Part shown: one piece after another, positions 25,272 through 34,697 of the stretch | Layout: the number at the start of each line of letters is the position of its first letter | How positions within the stretch are numbered: the first letter of the stretch is position 1 | NCBI GenBank assembly: GCA_033763695.1 | Contig: JANRKB010000003.1 | Coordinates: 170,299 to 234,298, forward strand | Direction: 5' to 3' | Source of the DNA: JANRKB01 sp033763695 | GTDB lineage: Bacteria > Planctomycetota > Phycisphaerae > Phycisphaerales > UBA1924 | Length of the DNA stretch: 64,000 nt | Program-made: the position numbers and the translations under genes | Notes under the pieces: model-generated | The model's input: only the letters and a program-made list of their open reading frames with translations | The model's database searches: none | Told to the model about the DNA's origin: nothing

Positions 25272-27008
25272 ATGAAGGTGCTTGCAAAGCGTCCGAACGT
25301 GTCTCATTCCGTCCGCATGGTGCCTATCGACAAGCTCGTGCCGACGCCGGACAATCGTCGCCGATCCATCACGAAGGAGTCGGTGGAGTCTCTGGCCAAG
25401 TCACTCGCCAAGGAAGGCGTGCTCCAGCCGGTTCTCGTCCGGCCTCACCCCGAGAAGGACGGCTGGTTCGAGATCCGGGCCGGGGAGCGTCGCTGGCGGG
25501 CTTCCAAACTCGCCGGCCTGAAGGAACTCCCCGCGATTGTCCGCACGCTCGACGATGAGTCGGCGCTGTCGGTCACGATCGCGGAGAACCTCCAGCGGAA
25601 GGACCTCCATCCGTTGGAGGAGGCGGCGACCATCCAGCAGGCGTTCGACCGCGGGTTTAACTCCAAGGCGGTGGCGGCACGGCTCGGCAAGAGCGTGCAG
25701 TTCATCGCCCGGCGGGCGTCGCTCTCGCGACTCTCGAAGGTCTGGCGGGACGAAGTGCTCACCCCCGACACCAACTGCTCGCGGTTGTCGGTGGCCCATC
25801 TGGAGCTCATCGCCCGTCTCCCCGAGGAGACACAAGCGACGCTCGCGGAGCATTCGTTCCACCGGGTCTTCGCTCGTGGATTCCCGACGGTCGAGGAGCT
25901 GAGAAGACTCATCGACGGCGGGCTCCAGTCCCTCCGGGCCATGCCTTGGAAGCTGGGCGACGAGACACTCGACCCGAAGGCGGGTTCGTGTCTCAACTGC
26001 CCGAAGCGATCCGGCAAGCTGCCGGAACTCTTCGACGCGGAGGATGCTCCCACGGATGGGAAGGTCTCCAAGTCCGACCGGTGCCTGGACCCGGCGTGCT
26101 TCGAGGGCAAGCAGGTCGCGTTCCTCACGCGGCGAGAATCGGAACTCCGAACGGAGCATCCGACCCTCCGCCTCGTGCAGCTCAGCTACAGCGGGCTGAG
26201 CCCGAAGGTCCGCGAGGCCTTCGGAGAACGGGTGACGATGGTGTACACGCCCAAGCTCGTGAAGCCCACGAGCAAGGGCGCCACACCGGCGATGCAGGTG
26301 GACGGCCCCAAGGCGGGGTCGCTTGTGCATCTGGATCTCGGGGAGAGTGTGTCCCGCAACGGCACGCACGCCAAGACTGCAAGGCAGACGGACGCGGACG
26401 GCAAACCCGTTCCGCTTTCGCTGACCGAGCGGAAGGCCCGGCTCCAGAAACGCCGCGATGCGTTCCTGGTCCAGAAGGTCGGTGAGACGCTGCGGGCCCT
26501 GACGCCCGAAGTGCTCACCCAGACGGCCGTCACGATGGCCACCCGCACGGATGCTGCGGCCAAACGGTTCAATCCGCTGGCCCTGGTCCTCGCGTTCGGC
26601 ACCTCCACACGGGCCGACCGAGAGCACGATGACGGACCTTGGAAGCGGTACGAGGAACTCCTCGACCGCTCGAAGGACCTCCCCATCGTGGCCGCACTGC
26701 ACGAGGTGACACAGGTCTGGTCACGGCGTCTCGGTGGCTCGGACACGTACCACGTGACCGAGCAGGCGGCGGACGCACGGAAGGTGTGCGAACTCCTCGG
26801 CATCGACGCTTCAGCAATCGACTCGGAAGCGGCCACCGCTATTCCGACCCCGAAGAGTTGGGCATCGCTGACCGAGAGTTCACCCACGGACACGGGAGCT
26901 CAGGCTTTCGCATCCACCCGGTCTCGGAAACCAACCGTTCGTTCCGCGAAAGCGGCCACGGCGGTCCCTCCGAGTCGGACAGCCCGAAAGCGGAATCGGT
27001 CTCGCTGA
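25272..27008 (+). CDS. ParB/RepB/Spo0J-like protein with Cys cluster
   Basis: A 578-residue protein. N-terminal ParB domain: VPIDKLVPTPDNRRR at ~16-32, GVLQPVLVRP at ~57, GERRWRASKLAG at ~79-90 and IAENLQRKDLHPLEEA at ~112-127, followed by a KorB/ParB helix-turn-helix (KAVAARLGKSVQFIARR). Around residues 238-280 there is a possible zinc site (SCLNCP, then CLDPACFEGK). The C-terminal 250 residues are less conserved. ParB-type proteins are CTPases or DNA binders; this long plasmid form often acts as a regulator rather than a segregation factor. AGGAG lies nine bases before the ATG at 25272. It stands 22 kb from parA, so it may serve a separate module. Confidence 0.88.
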   Translation: MKVLAKRPNVSHSVRMVPIDKLVPTPDNRRRSITKESVESLAKSLAKEGVLQPVLVRPHPEKDGWFEIRAGERRWRASKLAGLKELPAIVRTLDDESALSVTIAENLQRKDLHPLEEAATIQQAFDRGFNSKAVAARLGKSVQFIARRASLSRLSKVWRDEVLTPDTNCSRLSVAHLELIARLPEETQATLAEHSFHRVFARGFPTVEELRRLIDGGLQSLRAMPWKLGDETLDPKAGSCLNCPKRSGKLPELFDAEDAPTDGKVSKSDRCLDPACFEGKQVAFLTRRESELRTEHPTLRLVQLSYSGLSPKVREAFGERVTMVYTPKLVKPTSKGATPAMQVDGPKAGSLVHLDLGESVSRNGTHAKTARQTDADGKPVPLSLTERKARLQKRRDAFLVQKVGETLRALTPEVLTQTAVTMATRTDAAAKRFNPLALVLAFGTSTRADREHDDGPWKRYEELLDRSKDLPIVAALHEVTQVWSRRLGGSDTYHVTEQAADARKVCELLGIDASAIDSEAATAIPTPKSWASLTESSPTDTGAQAFASTRSRKPTVRSAKAATAVPPSRTARKRNRSR

Positions 27009-27198
27009 CCCTCCGCAATGCGCCGCCGGCACGAGGTTCTGGTCAAGGTTGACACGACGTACGACCGGCGGCGCATCTCTGAGGCGGCCATCTTGAAGCC
27101 CATCTGGAGGTAGGACCCGAGCGACACCCTACACATCGGAAGCGTCAATGCACCGGCGTGCCGCAGTTGATATCATTGCCCGAAAGGGCTCCATACGG

Positions 27199-28203
27199 AT
27201 GGCATCGCCAGAACAAATCCGGGCGCTGGTCAGTTCCTTCGCTGAGCGCGATGAGGAGCAGTTTCGCACCGTTGCTCTCGAAATCGCCGCCGCGGCGTCC
27301 AAAGCTGGCGACCCGCAACTCGCAAAGACGGTGCGGTCGCTTGTGGATCGCTCTCGACGGTCGCTTCTGCCCACGGTCGGACCGAAGGCCGTGCCAATCA
27401 CTCGGCCTACCGGCGACCTCACGACGCTCCTGAGCGTGACGTACCCCAAGGTGCGTCTTGTAGACATGGTACTTCCTGCTCCTGTCCGTTCGCAGCTTGA
27501 GCGCGTGCTCGCTGAAAACCGGGCCGCTGAAGAACTCCGCTCGCATGGACTTGAGCCGCGACGGCGGTTGCTCTTGGTCGGCCCCCCGGGGTGCGGGAAG
27601 ACCATGACCGCACGAGCGCTCGCTGGCGAAACGGGACTGCCGCTCATGGTCGTTCAGTTCCACGGGTTGATTACCAAGTACATGGGAGAGACCGGCGCTA
27701 AACTGCACGCGATCTTCGAGTCGATGCATGTGACGCGAGGAATCTACCTCTTCGACGAGTTCGACATCGTGGGCACGAGCCGGTCGTCCGGCGATGATGT
27801 GGGTGAGGCACGCCGGGTAGTCAACTCCTTCCTTCAGCTTCTGGAGCACGACGAGTCCGAGAGCATTGTCGTGGCGGCCACGAATCGCGTTGAGGCCCTC
27901 GATTCCGCGCTCTTTCGCCGCTTCGACGATTTTCTGACCTTCGACGTCCCGGATGATGACGCGGTACGGCGGCTCGTCGAGAATCGCTTGGCGGCGTTCG
28001 CTCCTCTGGCGATCCGCTGGAGTCAGCTCGCTACGGCCGCGCGAGGACTGAGTCACGCGGAGATCGTCAAGGCGTGCGAGGACGCGGCCAAGGACGTTGT
28101 GATGGGCCACCGGTCAAGCGTGACAACGGCGGAATTGGTGGCGTCGATGCGTTCGAGAAGGCGACCAAAAGGGCGTACGACCAGAACTAAGAGAGGCAGA
28201 TGA
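27199..28203 (+). CDS. ietA: AAA ATPase, IetA-like
   Basis: A 334-residue AAA-family ATPase from the ATG at 27199. Walker A GPPGCGKTMTA near residue 130, Walker B YLFDEFD near 184, sensor-1 VVAATNR and an arginine-finger-like LFRRFDDF are all visible, after an N-terminal helical part. It is followed after 3 bases by a subtilisin-like protease gene. The AAA ATPase plus S8 protease pair is the ietAS arrangement, first described as a plasmid incompatibility determinant on an Agrobacterium Ti plasmid and later reported to give phage defence. The ATPase is thought to regulate or feed the protease. Family call is firm; the name rests on the pairing. Confidence 0.85.
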   Translation: MASPEQIRALVSSFAERDEEQFRTVALEIAAAASKAGDPQLAKTVRSLVDRSRRSLLPTVGPKAVPITRPTGDLTTLLSVTYPKVRLVDMVLPAPVRSQLERVLAENRAAEELRSHGLEPRRRLLLVGPPGCGKTMTARALAGETGLPLMVVQFHGLITKYMGETGAKLHAIFESMHVTRGIYLFDEFDIVGTSRSSGDDVGEARRVVNSFLQLLEHDESESIVVAATNRVEALDSALFRRFDDFLTFDVPDDDAVRRLVENRLAAFAPLAIRWSQLATAARGLSHAEIVKACEDAAKDVVMGHRSSVTTAELVASMRSRRRPKGRTTRTKRGR

Positions 28204-28206
28204 GAC

Positions 28207-30681
28207 GTGTCGCAGCTTCCGCATCTTCAGATCGTCGGTGGGGTCACCGGCGTGCCGTACTCGCGGCCGCCGAGACCTGGACCAACATTCCAAACACCGC
28301 CGCGTGACCGGGCAGGGCATTCGGGCTCGCTCCGCGGCGGGATGACGCGGGCATTGGACGCGGGTGAAGCGGAACTTCAGAGTCAGGGTGCGGCTGCGGA
28401 AGCTCGCGGGATCCAGCTGACATTGGAGAGTTCGCCGGGCTTCGACCTGAAGCTGGAGAGTCTGGAGAACCGAACAGCGGGGATCCGCCTGCTTCAGGCC
28501 TGGACGCGGAATCAAGTGCAACGTGCCGTCGTCTTCGTGCCGCGAGCCGCGTTTGGACTGCTCGCGGAGCGAATCCGTCAGTACGAACTGGAAGACACGC
28601 CGAAGGGGCTTCCGAAGAACAGACTTCTGGTCGAGAGCATCGACCGCATACGACTCGCCATCGCCGAGGACCTTTGGGCGGACGCATCCGACTTTCCACG
28701 CACAGATCTGCCGATCTGGTGGGAAGTCTGGCTGCCCATTGGGGACGATGGAGGGCAGGGGACGTATTCCGCAGTAGCGGCCCAGTGTCAAAGGATCGGG
28801 TGGGAGATTGGGCGTCGATGGTTGCAGTTCTCCGAGCGAATTGTCGCCATGATCAAGGCCCGACCAAGCGATTGGAGCCGCTCGCGGCTGATGCTGGAAA
28901 TGGTCGCTGAGCTGCGTTCACCAGTAGAGCCCGCAGTTCCATACCTGAACCTGAATCCTCGCGAGCAGGGTGACTGGGTGCGAGAGCTTCAACGTCGAGT
29001 CCGTGTGGCACTTCCGACCGCGCCCGCCGTGTGCCTGCTCGACTCGGGCGTCAACCGTGGGCACCCGCTGCTGGAGAACTCGCTCCTGCCACCGGATTGG
29101 CAGGCTGTCGATCCAGCATGGGGAGCGGCGGACCGCCCCGATCATCACGGCACATGCATGGCGGGAACCGCACTCTACGGCGATATCGCCGAACGACTTC
29201 GTGATGCGGCACCAGTTGCGCTCGCTCATCGGCTCGAATCCGTCCGGATTCTCCCACGTGTCGGCGACAATCCCCCTGAGTTGTACGGGGCCGTGTTCTC
29301 ACAAGCCGTGTCTCTGGCCGAGATCGCGGCACCGACCAGGAGCCGGGTCATCTGCTTGGCCGTGACGGCAAGGGACGCGTCAGGAATCGGCGCTCCGAGT
29401 TCCTGGTCAGCGGCTGTCGATCAAACCGCGTTTAATGACGGCGAAAGTACACGGCTGGTGGTCGTCTCGGCGGGAAACGTACGTTCTTTCGGCCCTGAGT
29501 ACGAGTATCCCGAGTCGAACCATGGGGTTGCCTGCGCGGTTGAGGACCCAGGGCAATCGTGGAACTGCCTGACTGTTGGAGCGTTCACGCAGCGAACCGT
29601 TCTTTCACCTGCGTATCAGGGTTGGCAGCCGGTCGCTCCCGCGGGCGGGCTGACGCCGACGAGCCGTACGAGCGTCGCCTGGGATGCGGATGACCGCTCG
29701 CCCTGGCCCCTCAAGCCCGACGTCGTCTTCGAAGGTGGCAACTGGATCGTCGACGCCGGCGGTCGGGTGTCTCCGTGTGCGGAAACACACTTGCTCACCA
29801 CGGCACTCCACGATACCGGAGCAATGTTCGACACCAACGCAGATACCAGCGCAGCAGCGGCTCAGGCGGCCCGTCTCGCCGCGATGGTCCAGGCACGCTA
29901 TCCCAATCTCCGTGCCGAGACCGTTCGGGCGCTCCTGGTTCACTCGGCGGAATGGACCGACGCGATGCGTCGCCAAGTTCCGGGGGACGGCAAGGCCGCC
30001 GCGCTAAAGCGTGTCCGTACGTTCGGGTTCGGCACGCCGAGCATCGAACGGACGCTAAGCAGCCTTCGCAACGCGGTCACGCTGGTGGCCGAGAGTGCGA
30101 TCCAACCCTACCGACGCAACGAGGACGGCGGGGCTCGCTCGAACCAGATGGGCGTGCATCAACTCCCGTGGCCAACCGAAGCTCTGTATGAACTTGGGCC
30201 GATCCGTGTGCGCATGAGGGTCACGCTCTCCTACTTCGTCGAGCCCAACCCCGGCCGTCGCGGAATGGTGCCGAGGTCGCGTTATGCCTCCCATAGTCTG
30301 CGATTCGATGTGCGCCGTCCCGGCGAAGACCTGGAAGCTTTCCAGCAGCGTGTCTCCGCTGCGGTGCGTGACGACGACCCCGATGCGGATGTGGACACCA
30401 CGGGCGAGACTCGTAACTGGGTGCTGGGCGTCAACGGTCGAGCCCGTGGTTCCTTGCAGGGGGATTGGTGGGAAGGAACGGCTGAACAACTCGCCGCCAG
30501 CGACGCAATCGCGGTCTTCCCGGTCACGGGTTGGTGGAAAGAGCGTCCGCATCTCGGCCGACTAGAACGGTCGGCACCTTACGCCTTGGTCGTGTCGATC
30601 GAAACGCCGCAGCAGGCTGTGGATCTCTACACCTCCATCGCGACCCAGACCGCAGTACCCGTCCAGGTCGTCACGGGATGA
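28207..30681 (+). CDS. ietS: Subtilisin-like S8 protease, IetS-like
   Basis: An 824-residue protein starting GTG at 28207, 3 bases after the ATPase gene. The N-terminal ~270 residues are a non-catalytic domain. The S8 triad is visible: Asp in CLLDSGVNRGHPL (~278), His in DHHGTCMAG (~312) and Ser in NADTSAAAAQ (~547), with oxyanion-region sequence VVVSAGN between. No signal peptide is seen, so it should act in the cytoplasm. The C-terminal ~230 residues are beta-rich. With the AAA ATPase it would form a defence or plasmid-exclusion module that kills or blocks on a trigger; the target is unknown. Confidence 0.85.
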   Translation: MSQLPHLQIVGGVTGVPYSRPPRPGPTFQTPPRDRAGHSGSLRGGMTRALDAGEAELQSQGAAAEARGIQLTLESSPGFDLKLESLENRTAGIRLLQAWTRNQVQRAVVFVPRAAFGLLAERIRQYELEDTPKGLPKNRLLVESIDRIRLAIAEDLWADASDFPRTDLPIWWEVWLPIGDDGGQGTYSAVAAQCQRIGWEIGRRWLQFSERIVAMIKARPSDWSRSRLMLEMVAELRSPVEPAVPYLNLNPREQGDWVRELQRRVRVALPTAPAVCLLDSGVNRGHPLLENSLLPPDWQAVDPAWGAADRPDHHGTCMAGTALYGDIAERLRDAAPVALAHRLESVRILPRVGDNPPELYGAVFSQAVSLAEIAAPTRSRVICLAVTARDASGIGAPSSWSAAVDQTAFNDGESTRLVVVSAGNVRSFGPEYEYPESNHGVACAVEDPGQSWNCLTVGAFTQRTVLSPAYQGWQPVAPAGGLTPTSRTSVAWDADDRSPWPLKPDVVFEGGNWIVDAGGRVSPCAETHLLTTALHDTGAMFDTNADTSAAAAQAARLAAMVQARYPNLRAETVRALLVHSAEWTDAMRRQVPGDGKAAALKRVRTFGFGTPSIERTLSSLRNAVTLVAESAIQPYRRNEDGGARSNQMGVHQLPWPTEALYELGPIRVRMRVTLSYFVEPNPGRRGMVPRSRYASHSLRFDVRRPGEDLEAFQQRVSAAVRDDDPDADVDTTGETRNWVLGVNGRARGSLQGDWWEGTAEQLAASDAIAVFPVTGWWKERPHLGRLERSAPYALVVSIETPQQAVDLYTSIATQTAVPVQVVTG

Positions 30682-30716
30682 AAGCAGCTCGGTCTTGAAT
30701 CGAATCGGCTCTTGCG

Positions 30717-32684
30717 CTAGTTCGCATCGCTGAAGAGGTTCTCTTCGCCGACTCCTGCCACAACCGGACCGCGGCCATCGGGCACAATTCTGAGCGAGCG
30801 CAGCGTGACCAGCGCCGCGCGAATCTGCGATGCGGTGAACTTGGCCTTCTCCTCGCTCCACTCGTAGAAGGTCTCGATGATGGCGGCCTCGGTCACTGGC
30901 TTGCCCGCCGCGATCAGCCCGTTCCAAGCGGCGTGCGCCGTCGCGTGCAGTTCCGCCGTGTCGGAGTCCCAGTTGACGAACAGACCCACGAATCGTTCGA
31001 AGTCCGCGGCCCGCGCCGCGACCAGCCCCTTTGCCTTCGCCGCGGCCTCCGTGATGCGGTCGCCCGCGCGATAGCGTGACGACGATCGCTGCCCAGATGC
31101 CAACCCGGAGTTGCGGAACCAGCCCGCCTGCGTGGCATAAGCCTCAACTTCATTCTGCCCCTGGGTATTGAACGGCCCGGCGGCCTTGCGGAGCGGTGGC
31201 GGGTTCTGCCTCGCGCCCATCAGCGCGGCGGCAAGATAGGCTCCCTTGGAGATCTTCTTGCGACCCAGCGTGGCGCTGCCGCCATTGCGACGGACCAACT
31301 CGGCCTGGATCGCCGCGATCTCGGGGACGTGCCATGTCTGGACGGTATCTTCGCCTGCCGTTCGCGCAAATTGTCCCGAGGCGACCGGCTTCCCAACTCC
31401 CACCCTCTCGTGCGCCGGGGCCATGATTGCTGACTTGGGAGCTGTGTCGCCGCTTGCTGCACTCGTAGTTGAGATCGAGGAGACCGTACCAGCGCCTGTT
31501 GACGCGGTTTCAGTGCGCACGGCGGTTGTTGCCAGTTGTCCTTTGAAGGCGCGATCCAGCACGGAGGAGAGCATGGCCGCCGCCTCGTACGAAATGCGAG
31601 TCGCTTCAGTACGAACACCACGCAGCTTTTGCTCGACAGTCCCGAACCACAACTGAGTGTCAAAGGCGGGGCACGGAATGGGAATCTGCATCAGCGCCTT
31701 CGTGCCCAGCGTTCGGTTGCGATCAGCGCTCCCGGGCGAAGCTTTTCCTAGGTGTTCAAGCCCCTCTCGCGTCAGAAGAAAGAACGCGACCCACTCGGGT
31801 GTCGCCACGCCTTCTACTGACCTACACGTGAGATATCGGTGAGAGCCGTACCGGCCGTGGTCCTCTGGTTGCGCCACCGCGACTGCACCTTCCCACGCCT
31901 TAATATTACTGATCAGAATGTCCCCGGCGTGCACCAAGAATGGTTGCTCCCACGTAATCTCGGCACCCGTCAGAGTCTCCCGATGAAAAGTCCCCTTTCC
32001 GAATGATCGCACTGCAACCTGTGGGTATACGTCGAGAACAGAAACGGTGGCAGGACGACGGTCAAGCGGCGCGACTTCAGCCATCGGTCGCCGAGGTGAG
32101 GCTTCGGCAAGCTGTTGGAACAATGATTGCAGGAGTGCGTTCGCTTCACTCTCGATCTCGCTGCACAATCGCTTCGCCTCAGCCACACGCGCCGCGGCAG
32201 CGTCGAGTGTCGCCACGATCTGGTCCTGCTCGTCTGGCGACGGCACACGAATACTCAACCCAAACATCCGGTCCTGACTGAGCCGGACCCGATTCGTCGT
32301 TCCTTCGCTTGCTTTCTTGCACACGTCTACGAACGCCGCGGTGCGGCTGAGCCATGACAAGAACGACGGTCGGAGTCTGTCCGCGTCCACGTCGAACGTA
32401 GGAAAGTCATTGCTCGCTAGCGCCCCATCAAGTTCCGGCGGGACGACCCCCATCGCTCCGTTACGAGCATCGATCTTCGAGACGATGAACTGACCACACC
32501 GAACGCGAGTGCGTGCGGTCCCCTTGATATCTGCACCGCTGATCTCGCCGCGAGGTACAACGCCGCGCCCCCAGAGCTTAATCGTGACCTGCTGATAGCG
32601 CCCAGACGGATCAATATCGATCACATCTGTGTTTGGGCGGAGCACATCACCAAGCCGCAGAGTTGACCATCCCACAACGCTCAT
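30717..32684 (-). CDS. hsdS: Type I restriction specificity subunit HsdS with C-terminal extension
   Basis: A 655-residue protein. Two target-recognition halves are recognisable (residues ~1-190 and ~200-400), each ending in helices such as VATLDAAAARVAEAKRLC. HsdS sets the sequence recognised by the methylase/restriction complex. A Ser/Ala/Thr-rich linker (~400-440) joins an extra ~215-residue helical domain (EIAAIQAELVRRNGG, KKISKGAYLAAALMG, WNGLIAAGKPVTEAAI) not found in ordinary HsdS. It overlaps hsdM by 4 bases (ATGA), so it is co-translated, and is the last gene of the minus-strand block. Confidence 0.87.
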   Translation of the reverse strand: MSVVGWSTLRLGDVLRPNTDVIDIDPSGRYQQVTIKLWGRGVVPRGEISGADIKGTARTRVRCGQFIVSKIDARNGAMGVVPPELDGALASNDFPTFDVDADRLRPSFLSWLSRTAAFVDVCKKASEGTTNRVRLSQDRMFGLSIRVPSPDEQDQIVATLDAAAARVAEAKRLCSEIESEANALLQSLFQQLAEASPRRPMAEVAPLDRRPATVSVLDVYPQVAVRSFGKGTFHRETLTGAEITWEQPFLVHAGDILISNIKAWEGAVAVAQPEDHGRYGSHRYLTCRSVEGVATPEWVAFFLLTREGLEHLGKASPGSADRNRTLGTKALMQIPIPCPAFDTQLWFGTVEQKLRGVRTEATRISYEAAAMLSSVLDRAFKGQLATTAVRTETASTGAGTVSSISTTSAASGDTAPKSAIMAPAHERVGVGKPVASGQFARTAGEDTVQTWHVPEIAAIQAELVRRNGGSATLGRKKISKGAYLAAALMGARQNPPPLRKAAGPFNTQGQNEVEAYATQAGWFRNSGLASGQRSSSRYRAGDRITEAAAKAKGLVAARAADFERFVGLFVNWDSDTAELHATAHAAWNGLIAAGKPVTEAAIIETFYEWSEEKAKFTASQIRAALVTLRSLRIVPDGRGPVVAGVGEENLFSDAN

Positions 32685-34624
32685 TGTGGGGCCTCGCTCA
32701 ATGCGTCTGCAAGCGCGGGGATCAAGCCGGTTGCAGCCCGACCGCCGAGAAGTCCCTTTACTTCATCCATGATCGCTGAGATTCGCATCGACTTCTGGGA
32801 AATGCTGTCGGCCAGTTTTTCCGGCGGAAGGTGTTCGAGGGCCTCTGCACTGAATGGATTCTTGATGTCGAGATTGAAGACTGGCCAATAGATGGCGTCG
32901 CCCGCCTCCTGCTCGATCTTCGCCATCGCCAGCTCGGCGCGGGCTTTGTCCTTAAAGGTCTTCTCACGCTCCCACAGCGCGTCGACCGCGGACGATGCAC
33001 CGCCTGCCTTTCTTAGCGCCACCGCGTCCGCCGCCGCCTCGCGTGCTTGCTTCTCGCACAAGCTCGCCCGCTCACGGGCTGCCTCCGCATCCTTCCAGTG
33101 CGGCGCGGCCTTCTTCTTAGCCTCGAACACCTTCGCCGCCATGTCGACTTTCCACGCCCATCCCCTGCCGTTCTCGGCCGTGGTTGACTCTGTCCGCCTG
33201 GCCTGCTTGAACCACTTCAGACACGCCGCAAATTCCTCGAATTGCATTGGCTGTGTTTTTGTGTATTTGCGTCTGCCTTCTGGCAGGGGGACCTCGTAGT
33301 ACCAGGTCGTTCGAGTGGAGTCGCCAGCCTGAAAGAAGAGAACGTTGGTAGCCACGTCTGTGTACGGTGCGAACACTCCTTCAGGCAGCCGCACGATCGT
33401 GTGAACGTTGTAGTCGGAGACGAGCTCCTCCTTAATCTTCGCACAAACGCCATCGCCAAAGAGAACGCCATTGGGCACGATCACTGCCGCGCGACCCGGC
33501 TTCGGGGCCTTCCGGAGCTTCCGCATGATGAGCTGCAAGAACAGGAGAGCCGTTTCGGTGGTCTGCTTGTCCGCCGGGAAATTTGAGAGGATTCCGCGCT
33601 CTTCCTCGCCGCCGAATGGTGGATTGGTGAGGATGACATCTACCCGGTCCTTGTCGCCCAGTTCTGTGACCTTCACATCCAGCGAGTTGGCAGGGTCGAT
33701 CTGCGGGCGCTCGACGCCGTGCAGCAACAGGTTCATCTGGCAGAGCAGGTACGGCAGCGACTTGGGCTCGCCGCCACGAATGGAGGTTGCTTGCAGGGTC
33801 TCTCTCTGCTGAACGCTCTTTGCTTGCTTCTGAAGATGGCTGAACGCCTCGACCAAGAACCCGCCGGTGCCGCAGGCGGGGTCAAGCACAACCTCACCGA
33901 GGCGGGGGTCCACCGCTTCAACCATGAAGCGAACCACGGGGCGCGGCGTGTAGAACTCGCCGGAATCGCCCGCGGCGTCCCGCATCTCGCGGAGCATCGA
34001 CTCGTAGAGGAAGCCGAGCGTGAACAGTTCATCTTGCTGCAGGAAGTTGATTGAGTTGACCGCGTTGATCACGTCGCGGAGGAGGTAGCCAGATTGCATC
34101 CGGCTGGTGATGCCGCCCCCGGTACCGTCCGCGCCACCGAACACAGTGCCGATGACCTGACGACGGCTGCCCTTGCCATTCTGGAGCGTTCCCAGATACT
34201 TGAGGAGTCCGGGTCCTTCTGTGCCATCTGGCCGCCTGGTCTTTTCCTGTGTGATAAACGACAGCAGTTCGGGGCCGGTGATCCCGTTCTCCTTCGCCGC
34301 CCAATCTCGCCAGCGGTACGGCGGCTCGATCGCGGGGTGGTACCGGGCCTTCTTCATCTTGGCGTCGGACTCCTCGATCTGTTCCATGTCGTCGAGGAAC
34401 TTCAGGAACATGATCCAGGTGAGCATCGGCAACCGATCGAGATCGCCGTTGAGGCCCTTGTCTTTCCGCATGATCTTGCGGCAGGACTTCACGACACTGC
34501 CCAATCGCTCGGCTGTCGTCGGCGGCGTCTTCGCGGTCTTCGGCTTCCCGCCGCGCTTCGTTGCGGACGGATCGCTCGCGATGGCGTCAGGTGCTGATTC
34601 GGGCTTTCGGGTCTTCTTTGCCAT
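32681..34624 (-). CDS. hsdM: Type I restriction-modification methyltransferase HsdM
   Basis: A 647-residue N6-adenine DNA methyltransferase. The HsdM N-terminal helical domain spans residues ~30-170. SAM-binding motif I VLDPACGTGGFLVEAF is near ~250 and catalytic motif IV TNPPFGGEE near ~335. The C-terminal ~160 residues are charged and helical. It methylates the host recognition site and, with HsdS, forms the modification enzyme; HsdR joins for restriction. The ATG at 34624 starts MAKKTRK; no clear Shine-Dalgarno. Seventy bases separate it from hsdR. Confidence 0.95.
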   Translation of the reverse strand: MAKKTRKPESAPDAIASDPSATKRGGKPKTAKTPPTTAERLGSVVKSCRKIMRKDKGLNGDLDRLPMLTWIMFLKFLDDMEQIEESDAKMKKARYHPAIEPPYRWRDWAAKENGITGPELLSFITQEKTRRPDGTEGPGLLKYLGTLQNGKGSRRQVIGTVFGGADGTGGGITSRMQSGYLLRDVINAVNSINFLQQDELFTLGFLYESMLREMRDAAGDSGEFYTPRPVVRFMVEAVDPRLGEVVLDPACGTGGFLVEAFSHLQKQAKSVQQRETLQATSIRGGEPKSLPYLLCQMNLLLHGVERPQIDPANSLDVKVTELGDKDRVDVILTNPPFGGEEERGILSNFPADKQTTETALLFLQLIMRKLRKAPKPGRAAVIVPNGVLFGDGVCAKIKEELVSDYNVHTIVRLPEGVFAPYTDVATNVLFFQAGDSTRTTWYYEVPLPEGRRKYTKTQPMQFEEFAACLKWFKQARRTESTTAENGRGWAWKVDMAAKVFEAKKKAAPHWKDAEAARERASLCEKQAREAAADAVALRKAGGASSAVDALWEREKTFKDKARAELAMAKIEQEAGDAIYWPVFNLDIKNPFSAEALEHLPPEKLADSISQKSMRISAIMDEVKGLLGGRAATGLIPALADALSEAPQ

Positions 34625-34697
34625 CGCGGGTTCAGTTCATCTGTGAGGTCGGGGGAACGGGGGTGGAGACGAGGGACAAGGGCAGGTTGTATGGCAG

